Positions 8,271-16,434 of a DNA stretch of 64,000 nucleotides are shown in pieces (the stretch's first letter is position 1; every line of letters begins with the position of its first letter). The notes beneath the pieces are model-generated. The model made no database searches and was not told where the DNA came from. It was given only the letters and a program-made list of their open reading frames with translations. The position numbers and the translations under genes are program-made. Origin of the DNA: TMED27 sp041397865 (lineage in GTDB: Bacteria > Pseudomonadota > Alphaproteobacteria > Micavibrionales > Micavibrionaceae); contig JAWKVT010000001.1 in NCBI GenBank assembly GCA_041397865.1, forward strand, positions 248,001-312,000, given 5' to 3'.

Positions 8271-8992
8271 AGAATAACATCCGGCGCATCGGTGCAGATA
8301 CCGTTCACGCCCCAGCTTTGTAGCTGCCGCGCGCGCTCCGCTTCGTTAATCGTATAAGCCATAATCGGCTTGTTATATTCACAAAGCGTGCGCACATACG
8401 CCTCGTTACAATCCATGCCGTTAATCGCAAACACCGACGGATCAAAAATCTCAATCAACTCGTCCAGATTTTCTGGAATCTCCGCAGGGATATACATGTC
8501 ACGATGCCAGCCGGGCACCATGCTCATGGTGGTCTCAAGGCTTAAGTGCGAAAAACTCGCCAGCAACAACCGCTCATGATCGTCCCAAATCCCCGAAAGC
8601 ACATCCAGCGCCACTTCGGCGGTTTCCACCTCGCGCCCCGGACAGGGCTTGATCTCTAAATTCAGCCCCAACCCCCGCTCAATCAACACATCCAGCGCCT
8701 CTTCAAGCGTTGGCACCGTAACACCGAAAAACCCGTCCGAAAACCAGCTCCCCGCATCCAGCTCCTTAATTTCCTCCAGCGTGAAATCCCGCACATTCCC
8801 GCTGCCGTTTGTCGTGCGCTCCAGCGTTTCATCATGAAAAAGAATAGGCACCTGATCTTTGGTCAGCTTCACATCAAACTCCACCCATTCCACACCCATA
8901 TCGGCGGCTGTGTGCAGCCCCTCCAGCGTATTTTCCGGCGCATAGGCCGCACAACCGCGATGACCGAGTATTTGGGGAAGTTTTAGAGGCAT
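8246..8992 (-). CDS. ugpQ: glycerophosphodiester phosphodiesterase
   Basis: Hydrolyses glycerophosphodiesters to glycerol-3-phosphate and an alcohol. The 248-aa protein shows the GDPD family signature: ILGHRGCAAYAPENTLEG (residues 8-25) with the catalytic His and the Arg/Glu-Asn cluster, VEFDVKLTKDQVPILFHDETLERTT (about 37-61) with metal-binding Glu/Asp and the second His, then VPTLEEALDVL. There is no signal peptide, so it is the cytosolic UgpQ type rather than periplasmic GlpQ. The last 8 codons are duplicated downstream at 6596-6619, suggesting insertion of foreign DNA at its 3' end. Confidence 0.93.
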   Translation of the reverse strand: MPLKLPQILGHRGCAAYAPENTLEGLHTAADMGVEWVEFDVKLTKDQVPILFHDETLERTTNGSGNVRDFTLEEIKELDAGSWFSDGFFGVTVPTLEEALDVLIERGLGLNLEIKPCPGREVETAEVALDVLSGIWDDHERLLLASFSHLSLETTMSMVPGWHRDMYIPAEIPENLDELIEIFDPSVFAINGMDCNEAYVRTLCEYNKPIMAYTINEAERARQLQSWGVNGICTDAPDVILDGILSVH

Positions 8993-9183
8993 GATAATCC
9001 TTTATAGTTCGTTTTTAAATTTTTCATGGGGTGGGGGCCTCGGCCCTTGTTTTATAAGGCATTTTTATCAGTCTGTTTGCTCGCGTTTTTTATTCTTAAA
9101 GACTTTCCTTTCTCTTGTCTCTCTCAATTTTTCGAACTTATTGTAGGACAAAAATCCTATATTTGCAAGGGCCATGCACAATA

Positions 9184-9212
9184 TTGACATAAGTTAAATG
9201 TAGTGCTAGTGA
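9184..9212 (+). promoter_or_regulatory. putative promoter of the dioxygenase gene
   Basis: TTGACA at 9184-9189 followed after about 17 nt by TAGTGA-like sequence, some 35 nt before ATG 9244. The -35 is perfect, the -10 poor. It shares the TTGACATA start with promoters of other lineage-specific genes here. Confidence 0.45.
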
Positions 9213-9243
9213 ATGGCTGGTTTATGAATATAAAAAGCGCACA

Positions 9244-10302
9244 ATGAAACAAATAATCGTCGTTGATGAAAATAAAGCGGAGCTTGTAAAAGCCTTTCAG
9301 AAAATAAGGGCGCATCCTTACAATGAACCCGCAGCATTTGAATGGCAGACCGCGAATGCCGGGTTGCCTATCTTTTGGCAAAATATCTGCCGTGAAATAG
9401 CGCAAGATAGAAAAAACAACCGCGAAGAACTCCATTACATCGTAAATTTGCCTGTCACAGAACAGCTATACATTCCAAGCGGTGCTTCTTATTCGCCGGT
9501 CGATCTGAAAAAAGAGCTGAGAAATGCGGCCTTTGAACCGGAGAAAGTTATACAATCATCCGCGGCAATAATGGATGCACCGATTCTGGCCTATCAAACG
9601 CGCGGTGAAGGGGCGCGTTTTCAACATGTCTATCCGCAGCCGGGTTACTCAAACACAATAAGCGCTTTGTCAGATACGGACATACCCTGGCATAATGATA
9701 GGACGCCCCATCCCGTCAGGCCAGATAACATCATATTCTTGGGCGTAAATGTACCGGAAGAGAGCGAGGTTTTAACGCTTTTCAAAACCGGAGCCTCTAT
9801 TCAAAAAGAGATTGGCGAAGAGCATCATGCCATTCTGGAGCAGGCATATTTCGTAACGGAATATATATTGGATGCAGGCAATGAAAAGGAAAGGACGGTT
9901 TCCTCCGGCCCTCACGCTATTTTCGAAAAAGACGGAGAAACGCGCTATATCGGCCCGGCAACGGGCGTTCGCTCTACGCAGGTTTTAAAAGGGTTAACGC
10001 CAAACGAAACTAGACTTGCTCAAACCGCTCTGGAAGCGTTTGAAGATGGAATAAAAAGATCCCAAACACAGGGCGTTCGGATTGAACGAGGCGCAATGCT
10101 GGCCGCACCGAACTTAACCAGTTTACACAACAGAAAAATTGTGAATGCCGCATCTGAGATGAATCGACGTTTAATGAAAGCCTATACCTTTGCAAATCAG
10201 GAAAGAGCAAGGCGCCACGAAGGTTTTTTTGCTGACGAGCGGTTTGGCTTGATTGATGAGGCTAAAATTCAACAGGCCTTTCCGGGCGCTGTCTTCGCCT
10301 AA
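9244..10302 (+). CDS. probable Fe(II)/2-oxoglutarate-dependent dioxygenase (clavaminate synthase-like)
   Basis: 352-aa protein. WHNDRTPHPVRPDNIIFLGV at residues 149-168 matches the HxD iron-binding segment of TauD/clavaminate-synthase-like oxygenases (His150, Asp152, followed by the characteristic H-P-x-R-P-D). GAMLAAPNLTSLHNRK at 283-298 fits the distal part, with His295 completing the 2-His-1-carboxylate site and a nearby Arg for 2-oxoglutarate. Such enzymes often hydroxylate free or carrier-bound amino acids; the substrate is not evident. There are no biosynthetic neighbours: ugpQ is divergent and a small membrane protein gene converges with a 4-bp overlap. The call is motif-based. Confidence 0.62.
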   Translation: MKQIIVVDENKAELVKAFQKIRAHPYNEPAAFEWQTANAGLPIFWQNICREIAQDRKNNREELHYIVNLPVTEQLYIPSGASYSPVDLKKELRNAAFEPEKVIQSSAAIMDAPILAYQTRGEGARFQHVYPQPGYSNTISALSDTDIPWHNDRTPHPVRPDNIIFLGVNVPEESEVLTLFKTGASIQKEIGEEHHAILEQAYFVTEYILDAGNEKERTVSSGPHAIFEKDGETRYIGPATGVRSTQVLKGLTPNETRLAQTALEAFEDGIKRSQTQGVRIERGAMLAAPNLTSLHNRKIVNAASEMNRRLMKAYTFANQERARRHEGFFADERFGLIDEAKIQQAFPGAVFA

Positions 10303-10691
10303 TCGCGCTGCACATACCTAATGGGTTCATCCGGAGGGCGGGCCACACTCTTCAAAAGCTCTTGCGCCGGGGCATAACCGGCTTCGGCCTGCGCAACCAG
10401 CATGTCATATCCCGCATGGCTGTAAATCGGGGAGAAGATATGATAGCTCAGCAGCGTTTTGGCCAGTTCAAAATCCTGCGCATCGTCGTTGAAATACCCC
10501 ACCGTTTTAAACTGCATGACATCGGCATGAAACAACGCTGTCTGCAAAGGCCCCTGAAGGCCCATCCCTTTGTGATATACGATACGCAACCCCACAATTC
10601 CGGCAAAAAACACGGCGCTAAAGCCCAAAAGCACAAGCAAAAAGCCGCGAAATACCTTGCGCAGGGGGTGCATATCCTTCCTGATAATCAT
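10299..10691 (-). CDS. small membrane-anchored hypothetical protein
   Basis: The longest frame gives 130 aa (ATG 10691); an internal ATG at 10673 (MHPLRKVFRG) is equally possible, with an AGGAAGG purine run close upstream. One strong hydrophobic segment (FLLVLLGFSAVFFAGIVGLRIVY, about residues 17-39) precedes a soluble tail ending DEPIRYVQRD, so the protein probably sits in the inner membrane with the tail in one compartment. Its 3' end overlaps the dioxygenase gene by 4 bp on the opposite strand. The ATG at 10691 overlaps the stop of a TauE-like remnant. Family not recognised. Confidence 0.6.
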   Translation of the reverse strand: MIIRKDMHPLRKVFRGFLLVLLGFSAVFFAGIVGLRIVYHKGMGLQGPLQTALFHADVMQFKTVGYFNDDAQDFELAKTLLSYHIFSPIYSHAGYDMLVAQAEAGYAPAQELLKSVARPPDEPIRYVQRD

Positions 10692-10828
10692 ACCTTTATT
10701 ATATCATATGAAGAAGTGTCTTTGAAAGGTGATTGAATGATAAGGGGGCGATAGGGAGACACGCCCGCAAACGCCGACATGGTGTTGGCGATAAAAGAGG
10801 CGAGGAAGAGGAGGGACTGTTCGATCAT
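10688..10828 (-). pseudogene. possible N-terminal remnant of a TauE/SafE (TSUP) permease
   Basis: On the minus strand ATG 10828 encodes MIEQSLLFLASFIANTMSAF, then AGVSPYRPL and a stop at 10688. The first 22 residues resemble the start of TSUP/TauE-SafE permeases (LASFIANTMSAFAGGGAG type); homology then ends abruptly. At 46 aa it cannot be a working permease. It is either a deletion scar or a chance ORF. Its stop overlaps the ATG of the next gene (GTATGA). Confidence 0.35.
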
Positions 10829-10875
10829 GACGTTGTTTATAAGGATTATTGAGATTTAAGTTAAGAGCCCTTTAG

Positions 10876-10904
10876 TTGACATATTTACGAATTTGGTTTA
10901 AGTC
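10876..10904 (+). promoter_or_regulatory. putative promoter of the 125-aa gene
   Basis: TTGACA at 10876-10881, 17-nt spacer, TAAGTC at 10899-10904, about 35 nt before ATG 10939. It belongs to the TTGACATAT group noted in this window. Confidence 0.5.
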
Positions 10905-10938
10905 GTCCGTAATTAATTTACGGAAGGCTTTGTGAAGT

Positions 10939-11316
10939 ATGCATAAGTATAAATTAAAACAAAATTTTATGGCTGTCATGCAGGCGGAGGACGAGTTGGC
11001 TTTAGCTTTTTTACAGGCCAATCTTCATGATCCTGAGATATCAGAAAGATTAATTGATCTGGCGTTGGCAGTGCAATCTGAATATGACAATAATGCGTTT
11101 GTAAATTATGCAGAAAGAATCACTGCAAAAGATGCCCTCTATAATTGTATATGTACTCGTTTAGAAAAAACTCATGGTGTTCAAGGGGACGAAGATTTGA
11201 GTATTGATAAAGTTACGGAAATTGTGTTTCTGTCCAATACAGTTGCGTGCGCCTCAGTAAGAGCAATGCAATTCGTATGCAAGGCTGGGGCGCCGCTTGT
11301 GGAAACGCTGGAATAA
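10939..11316 (+). CDS. hypothetical protein, 125 aa
   Basis: Small, probably cytosolic, mostly helical protein (MHKYKLKQNFMAVMQAEDEL...) with no signal peptide or recognised motif. A GGAAGG site lies about 12 nt before the ATG. A promoter-like TTGACA lies upstream and a strong bidirectional terminator downstream, so it looks like an independent, expressed single-gene unit. It converges with pnp. More AT-rich than pnp. Confidence 0.68.
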   Translation: MHKYKLKQNFMAVMQAEDELALAFLQANLHDPEISERLIDLALAVQSEYDNNAFVNYAERITAKDALYNCICTRLEKTHGVQGDEDLSIDKVTEIVFLSNTVACASVRAMQFVCKAGAPLVETLE

Positions 11317-11338
11317 CGGAGCAGAGTTTAGATAAAGT

Positions 11339-11374
11339 AAAAAAGGCCGGAAACGCAAAGTCCGGCCTTTTGTT
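11339..11374. terminator. bidirectional intrinsic terminator
   Basis: AAAGGCCGGA (11342-11351) pairs perfectly with TCCGGCCTTT (11361-11370) around a 9-nt loop, with A-run and T-run flanks. It serves both the 125-aa gene (+) and pnp (-), which converge here. Confidence 0.9.
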
Positions 11375-11398
11375 CTTCTGCAAGGGGGCTTTAAAGCT

Positions 11399-13534
11399 TT
11401 AACCGTTCGCTTCCTTACGGTCGTCCTGCTCAAGCACCTCACCGGTTTCCTGATCCACGCGCTTCATGGAAAGCTTGATCTTGCCGCGATCGTCAATGCC
11501 GAGCAGCAAAACCTTCACCTCGTCACCTTCATTCACAACATCGGTCGTGTTGGCGGTGCGCGCATCTTGCAGCTCGGAGATGTGAACCAGCCCGTCCTTG
11601 GCCCCCATAAAGTTCACGAACGCGCCGAAATCAACGGTTTTCACGACTTTACCCGTGTAAACCTGCCCAACCTCCGGCTCATCGGTCAAACCTTTAATCC
11701 ACGCAACCGCCGCATCAATGGATTCCTGATTGCTGGCGGCAACCTTGATCGTGCCGTCATCCTCAACATCCATTTTAACGCCTGTGGTTTCGGTGATCTC
11801 GCGGATCACTTTCCCGCCTGTGCCGATAACGTCACGGATCTTATCAACCGGAATTTTCAGCGATACGATCTGCGGCGCATGCGCGTTTAGTTCTGCGCGT
11901 CCTTCGGTCAGGGCTTTGGCCATTTCACCAAGAATGTGAATGCGCCCGTCTTTGGCTTGGGCCAGCGCGATCTTCATGATTTCCTCGGTAATCGAAGTAA
12001 TCTTGATATCCATCTGCAAAGCGGTAATACCGTTTTCGGTTCCGGCGACTTTAAAGTCCATATCGCCCAGATGGTCTTCATCGCCCAGAATGTCGGACAA
12101 CACGGCAAACTCATCGCCTTCCTTAATCAGACCCATGGCAATACCGGCCACAGGAGCCTTCAAAGGCACACCCGCATCCATAAGTGCTAGAGACGTTCCG
12201 CAAACCGTCGCCATAGAGGACGAACCGTTTGATTCGGTAATCTCGGAAACCGAACGCATTGTATAAGGGAAATCATCCGCAGACGGGAGCAGGGGATGCA
12301 CAGCGCGCCACGCCAGTTTGCCGTGGCCGATCTCGCGGCGACCCGGAGGCCCCATGCGGCCTGCTTCACCAACGGAGTAGGGCGGGAAGTTGTAATGTAA
12401 GAGGAAGCGCTCGCGATATTCACCTTCCAGCGTATCCATGATCTGCTCATCCTGACCTGTACCCAGCGTGGCCACAACAAGCGCCTGCGTCTCCCCGCGT
12501 GTAAACAGCGCAGAGCCGTGCGTGCGTGGCAGCACACCAACCTCCGCAACGATAGGGCGCACAGTCTTCGTATCGCGCTCATCAATCCGCTTACCCGTTT
12601 TAATGATAGAGCCGCGTACAACATCAGCTTCCAGAGATTTGAACTTGGACTTAATCAAATTCGCATCAATACCGGCTTCTTCATCCGTGAAAGCCTCAAC
12701 AGCCGCATCACGCGCCGCGCCGACAGCCGCCTGACGTTCAAGCTTATCGGTAATCGCATAGGCTTTGGCAACATCATCGGCATATTTCGCCTTGATATCG
12801 GCCTCCAGCTTTTTGATATGCTCAGGTGTTTCTGCAACATCCCACATATCCTTGGCACACATTTCCGCCAATTCGATAATGCCCTGAATGACAGGCTGAT
12901 AAGCTTTGTGGCCTGCGCTCACCGCGCCCAGCATAACCTCTTCGGAAAGCTCCTGTGCTTCGGATTCAACCATAAGCACACCTTCGCTTGTCCCCGCGAC
13001 AACCAGATCAAGGTCCGTATCGGCCACTTCATGCATCGGCGGATTAATAAGGTATTCACCGTCTTTGTAACAAACACGCGCGCCGCCAATCGGCCCCATG
13101 AATGGAATACCGGAAATTGTCAGCGCAGCGGATGCCCCCACCATTGCAATAATATCCGGATCATTCTCAAGATCGTGAGAAATCACGGTCAGCACAACCT
13201 GCACTTCGTTCAGGAACCCTTTCGGGAAGAGCGGACGAATAGGACGGTCAATCAAACGGCTGGTCAACGTTTCTTTCTCTGATGGCCGCGCTTCACGCTT
13301 AAAGAACCCGCCGGGAATTTTCCCCGCAGCATATGTTTTTTCCTGATAATGTACGGAAAGCGGGAAGAAATCCTGCCCGTCTTTAATGCTTTTGGCTCCG
13401 GTAACGGCGCAAAGCACGCTTGTCTCGCCAATCGTCGCAACAACACAGCCATCAGCCTGACGCGCGATTTTTCCGGTTTCAAGGGTCAGCGTCTTACCGC
13501 CGAAATCAATTTCTTTTTTGTATACATTAAACAT
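11399..13534 (-). CDS. pnp: polynucleotide phosphorylase
   Basis: 3'-5' phosphorolytic exoribonuclease and part of RNA decay. The 711 aa match the family length. Two RNase PH-like cores flank a helical domain: the first contains KIPGGFFKREARPSEKETL (about 73-91), the second PPYSVGEAGRMGPPGRREIGHG (about 379-400). A KH domain with VIGTGGKVIREITE (about 568-581) and an S1 domain (GQVYTGKVVKTVDFGAFVNF, about 628-647) follow, then an acidic tail. Unlike most bacteria, rpsO is not directly upstream: gpmA and a lipoprotein gene intervene, so pnp should have its own promoter in the 306-bp space 13535-13840, where two leader hairpins are seen. Confidence 0.97.
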   Translation of the reverse strand: MFNVYKKEIDFGGKTLTLETGKIARQADGCVVATIGETSVLCAVTGAKSIKDGQDFFPLSVHYQEKTYAAGKIPGGFFKREARPSEKETLTSRLIDRPIRPLFPKGFLNEVQVVLTVISHDLENDPDIIAMVGASAALTISGIPFMGPIGGARVCYKDGEYLINPPMHEVADTDLDLVVAGTSEGVLMVESEAQELSEEVMLGAVSAGHKAYQPVIQGIIELAEMCAKDMWDVAETPEHIKKLEADIKAKYADDVAKAYAITDKLERQAAVGAARDAAVEAFTDEEAGIDANLIKSKFKSLEADVVRGSIIKTGKRIDERDTKTVRPIVAEVGVLPRTHGSALFTRGETQALVVATLGTGQDEQIMDTLEGEYRERFLLHYNFPPYSVGEAGRMGPPGRREIGHGKLAWRAVHPLLPSADDFPYTMRSVSEITESNGSSSMATVCGTSLALMDAGVPLKAPVAGIAMGLIKEGDEFAVLSDILGDEDHLGDMDFKVAGTENGITALQMDIKITSITEEIMKIALAQAKDGRIHILGEMAKALTEGRAELNAHAPQIVSLKIPVDKIRDVIGTGGKVIREITETTGVKMDVEDDGTIKVAASNQESIDAAVAWIKGLTDEPEVGQVYTGKVVKTVDFGAFVNFMGAKDGLVHISELQDARTANTTDVVNEGDEVKVLLLGIDDRGKIKLSMKRVDQETGEVLEQDDRKEANG

Positions 13535-13568
13535 TTAAGTTTACCTTTCAGTTTTGTAAAATGTCATT

Positions 13569-13623
13569 GCACGGCTTGCCCGTGCAACCAAACGATTACA
13601 CGCATTTACTGCATAAAGCGTGT
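13569..13623 (-). promoter_or_regulatory. two stem-loops in the pnp leader
   Basis: GCACGG/CCGTGC (13569-13574 with 13580-13585, 5-nt loop) and ACACGC-A-TTTA / TAAA-GCGTGT (13598-13608 with 13614-13623, one bulge) lie 35-90 nt upstream of the pnp ATG. In E. coli a leader stem-loop of pnp is cut by RNase III and mediates autoregulation; these could play that part. That link is inference. The rest of 13535-13840 shows nothing further recognisable. Confidence 0.45.
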
Positions 13624-13840
13624 CATGACGCCGTAATTTAAATTTTGGGGGAATACGTGGGGTGGACGGTAAAAAACAAAAGCCTTGCGTTTAACAGTCA
13701 ACCTCACGGCATCCCCGCTTGTCAACGCCATATTCATACAGCATTATGCGCAAATGTCAAAACATATCGCGCCTCTTGATTAACTGCGAAAAAATCCTTA
13801 TAGCTTTTTGTCGTCTGTAGATAAAAGGAAGTGCCAGCCC

Positions 13841-14476
13841 ATGAATTACCTCGTCCTCCTCCGCCACGGTCAGTCTCAATGGAATTTGGAAAATCGCTTT
13901 ACGGGCTTCCATGATATCGACCTGTCCGAAAAAGGGGTTGCCGAAGCTCTGGCTGCGGGAAAGAAGCTGCGCGATGCGGATATTAAGTTCGATCAGGCTT
14001 TCACCAGCACCCTTAAACGCGCCAACCGCACCGTCCGGTTGGCTCTTGACGCTGCGGAGCAAACCGATCTGATCGGCACGATGATTTCCCACGACGATCT
14101 GCGTGAGCGCGATTACGGCGACCTGACAGGGCTGGACAAGGATGAAACCCGCGAAAAATACGGCAAGGAGCAGGTCCATGTCTGGCGCCGCTCATACGAT
14201 GTTCCTCCGCCGGGCGGCGAGTGCCTGAAGGATGTCGTCGAAAACCGCGTACGTCCGTATTACGAGGAAAACATAAAGCCTCTGCTGGAAGAGGGTAAGA
14301 ACGTCCTCATCGCCGCGCACGGCAATTCCCTGCGCGCCATGCTCATTATTCTGGGCGTCGAAACGCCGGAAACCATCAACGAAGCCGAAATCCCGACAGG
14401 CAAACCTCTCGTCTTTGAAATTGAAAACGGCGAAATCCGCAAGCGTTATTTCCTCGAAGATAAAAAAGCCGCTTAA
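13841..14476 (+). CDS. gpmA: 2,3-bisphosphoglycerate-dependent phosphoglycerate mutase
   Basis: Interconverts 3- and 2-phosphoglycerate in glycolysis. From ATG 13841 (GGAAG about 11 nt upstream) the product is 211 aa and starts MNYLVLLRHGQSQWNLENRF, with the phosphohistidine at His9. RERDYGDLTG and SYDVPPPGGE follow, and the second catalytic His is in IAAHGNSLRAM (about 155-165). An upstream in-frame TTG at 13808 would add 11 poorly fitting residues. The gene lies on the opposite strand between rpsO and pnp, splitting that usual pair. Its 3' end is 9 bp from the converging lipoprotein gene. Confidence 0.95.
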   Translation: MNYLVLLRHGQSQWNLENRFTGFHDIDLSEKGVAEALAAGKKLRDADIKFDQAFTSTLKRANRTVRLALDAAEQTDLIGTMISHDDLRERDYGDLTGLDKDETREKYGKEQVHVWRRSYDVPPPGGECLKDVVENRVRPYYEENIKPLLEEGKNVLIAAHGNSLRAMLIILGVETPETINEAEIPTGKPLVFEIENGEIRKRYFLEDKKAA

Positions 14477-14485
14477 GCTCAAAAC

Positions 14486-14884
14486 TTAAGGCAAGCAGGT
14501 ATAGTGCGGATTTTTACCGCCCCATATGGCCGGGCCGATACCGCTGCCCCGGTTGTTCCAAAGACGCCTGTTAAGCTTTCGTATGGCCTCTTTCTGCGCG
14601 TCCGTATCCGCGCCAACAAGCCCCAGCCAATTCTTCGCATCGTGCAGCGTCTCAATCTCTCCATACATGACCCCCCATGCACGCCCCAACTCGCTGTGCA
14701 AGTCCCGCGTTTGATTAAGAATATCGCGGCACAACTCCGCCGGTTCGCCGTTCAGCTCTTTCGGGTACTCCCGCACCGGCGCTCCATCCGGTTGCGGCTC
14801 CTTTGCCCAGTGATGGGCGCAAGCCGTCAGGTTAAAAGCAAGAAAGGCGGTCACACCGACCTTGGTTAAGCGATTGAATTCCAT
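14486..14884 (-). CDS. small lipoprotein, 132 aa
   Basis: N-terminal lipoprotein signal (MEFNRLTKVGVTAFLAFNLT followed by AC, lipobox NLTAC) predicts processing at Cys22 and membrane attachment. The mature part has no family I know; it is hydrophilic with several Trp residues (HHWAKEPQPDG, AKNWLGLVG, RRLWNNRGSG, IWGGKNPHY). It sits between the rpsO terminator and gpmA, in the gap that separates rpsO from pnp. Confidence 0.75.
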   Translation of the reverse strand: MEFNRLTKVGVTAFLAFNLTACAHHWAKEPQPDGAPVREYPKELNGEPAELCRDILNQTRDLHSELGRAWGVMYGEIETLHDAKNWLGLVGADTDAQKEAIRKLNRRLWNNRGSGIGPAIWGGKNPHYTCLP

Positions 14885-14941
14885 GATCTTAAAAGCCTCA
14901 AAGTTTTACGTAAGGTACATTTTGGGCCCGTTCCTTGCAAG

Positions 14942-14972
14942 AAAAAAGCGCTTCCCGTAAGAAAGCGCTTCC
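14942..14972 (-). terminator. intrinsic terminator of rpsO
   Basis: On the minus strand two AAGCGCTT copies (14963-14970 and 14946-14953, each self-complementary and so mutually pairing) form an 8-bp stem followed by a T6 run, 26 nt after the rpsO stop. It closes the truB-rpsO transcript before the lipoprotein gene. Confidence 0.85.
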
Positions 14973-14997
14973 ATCCTGATTTCAAAGAGTAGTGAAT

Positions 14998-15276
14998 TTA
15001 ACGGCGCAGACCAAGGCGCTTAATCAAATCCTGATAGCGCGCTTCATCCTTGCGCTTGAGATAATCCAGCAGCTTCCGGCGCTTGGCGACCATGGCCAGC
15101 AATCCGTGGCGGCTGTGGAAGTCTTTCTTATGCTGTTGCATATGCTCGGACAGCTCATTAATGCGTGTGGTTAAAATCGCGACCTGAACCTCGGGCGAAC
15201 CTGTGTCGCCTTTTTTCGTGGCGTACTCTTCAATGGTTTCCGCTTTTTTCGCGGCAATGTTTGGACTAATCGACAT
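14998..15276 (-). CDS. rpsO: 30S ribosomal protein S15
   Basis: Primary 16S rRNA-binding protein of the small subunit platform. The start is ATG 15276, preceded by AAGGAGA at ideal spacing, giving 92 aa. Family signature: GDTGSPEVQVAILTTRINEL, then HKKDFHSRHGLLAMVAKRR and LDYLKRKD...RYQDLIKRLGLRR. A much longer frame through the start is an artefact overlapping truB. It follows truB by 34 bp and is closed by a strong terminator, so it is not co-transcribed with pnp. Confidence 0.97.
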   Translation of the reverse strand: MSISPNIAAKKAETIEEYATKKGDTGSPEVQVAILTTRINELSEHMQQHKKDFHSRHGLLAMVAKRRKLLDYLKRKDEARYQDLIKRLGLRR

Positions 15277-15310
15277 CGTTTTCTCCTTATCGTTAAAGGG
15301 CCATAACGGC

Positions 15311-16258
15311 CTAAATGTTGAAAACACGAACGGGTTTAATATTCGGCCCTTTGCGCTCCACCAGAGCAACGGCTTTGTCCTGAAACATCGCAATTGCATT
15401 CTGGCCGTTTTCCAGCCCGATAAGCTTAATACGCTCAAAGTCCGGCTTGGATACAAAGGACGCGGCCCGTCCGTTTTTAAGGTCTGAAAGCTCGTTCTCT
15501 TTGATGGCCAGGGCCGGGATGTCGTCCAGCGCGGTCTCAAGAGGCAGTAAAACCTCATCCGGCGCACCCGCACCGGCGGGCGCACTATCGTACAATTCCT
15601 CAAGCTTTTCAAGAGAAATCGCATTTTCTTCGCTGAAAGGCCCGACTTCTGTCCGCCGCAACGCCGAAATATACCCGTACGTATCAAGTTTTAGCGCCAT
15701 ATCCCGCGCCAAAGAGCGTACATACGTACCTTTCCCGCAGGTCATGACAAAATCGGCCTCATTCTCACGCGCTTTGATTAACGCAAGGCTCTCAATATAG
15801 ACATTACGGGACTTTATCTCAAAATCTTCGCCATCGCGGGCAAGGTCGTAAGCCCGCTCTCCGTCAATTTTAATAGCCGAAAATTTCGGCGGCACCTGTT
15901 CAATTTCACCGGTGAATTCAGGGAGCAGGGCGGCAATAGCCTCAGGAGTAGGGCGCTCGTCTGATGTCGCTATGACTTCACCTTCGGAATCATCCGTATC
16001 GCGCTGTTCCCCCCATGTCACGGTGAATTCATAGGTTTTCAGGCGATCCTGCGCAAAAGGAATGGTTTTGGTGGCCTCCCCCAGCGCAATCGGCAAAATG
16101 CCCGTCGCCAGCGGGTCAAGCGTCCCCGCATGCCCGGCTTTCTGCGCATTCATAAACCGCCGCACCTTGCCGATAGCCTGCGTAGAGGTCAACCCCGCGG
16201 GTTTGTCCAGATTGATCCAACCGTTGATCTTCCGGCCTTTTTTATTCCGTCTGCCCAT
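15311..16258 (-). CDS. truB: tRNA pseudouridine(55) synthase TruB
   Basis: Makes pseudouridine 55 in the T-loop of tRNAs. From ATG 16258 (MGRRNKKGRKINGWI) the product is 315 aa. Catalytic Asp lies in AGHAGTLDPLATGILP (about 44-59); QVPPKFSAIKIDGERAYDLARDG and GKGTYVRSLARDM are the other family motifs, and a PUA-like C-terminal region follows. The 176-bp space to rbfA upstream is filled by a long palindromic repeat. Confidence 0.96.
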   Translation of the reverse strand: MGRRNKKGRKINGWINLDKPAGLTSTQAIGKVRRFMNAQKAGHAGTLDPLATGILPIALGEATKTIPFAQDRLKTYEFTVTWGEQRDTDDSEGEVIATSDERPTPEAIAALLPEFTGEIEQVPPKFSAIKIDGERAYDLARDGEDFEIKSRNVYIESLALIKARENEADFVMTCGKGTYVRSLARDMALKLDTYGYISALRRTEVGPFSEENAISLEKLEELYDSAPAGAGAPDEVLLPLETALDDIPALAIKENELSDLKNGRAASFVSKPDFERIKLIGLENGQNAIAMFQDKAVALVERKGPNIKPVRVFNI

Positions 16259-16277
16259 TTTAACACCTAAATTTTTA

Positions 16278-16431
16278 AACCACAAAGCACACGAAAGGCA
16301 CGAAGTTTACAGAACTCTGCTGCGCCGAAGGCGCAATAAAATAAAAACCCAAGGCATGCCGTTTGTTTATTATTGCCTGCGGCGCTTTGTTTTTTCTCTA
16401 TCTCTTCGTGAACTTCGTGTGCTTCGTGGTT
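16278..16431. repeat. long imperfect palindrome between rbfA and truB
   Basis: Left arm from 16278 (AACCACAAAGCACACGAAAGG) faces right arm 16404-16431 (CTTCGTGAACTTCGTGTGCT...), enclosing about 95 bp that includes a small TGCGCC/GGCGCA hairpin. It is built of CACGAAG-like units as at 1905-1980 and 59318-59386. It fills the intergenic space within a same-strand operon. Confidence 0.7.
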
Positions 16432-16434
16432 AAT

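Noticed and set aside
14998..15687. S15 with a 137-residue N-terminal extension
   Set aside because: The extension overlaps truB; a strong AAGGAGA site sits right at ATG 15276.
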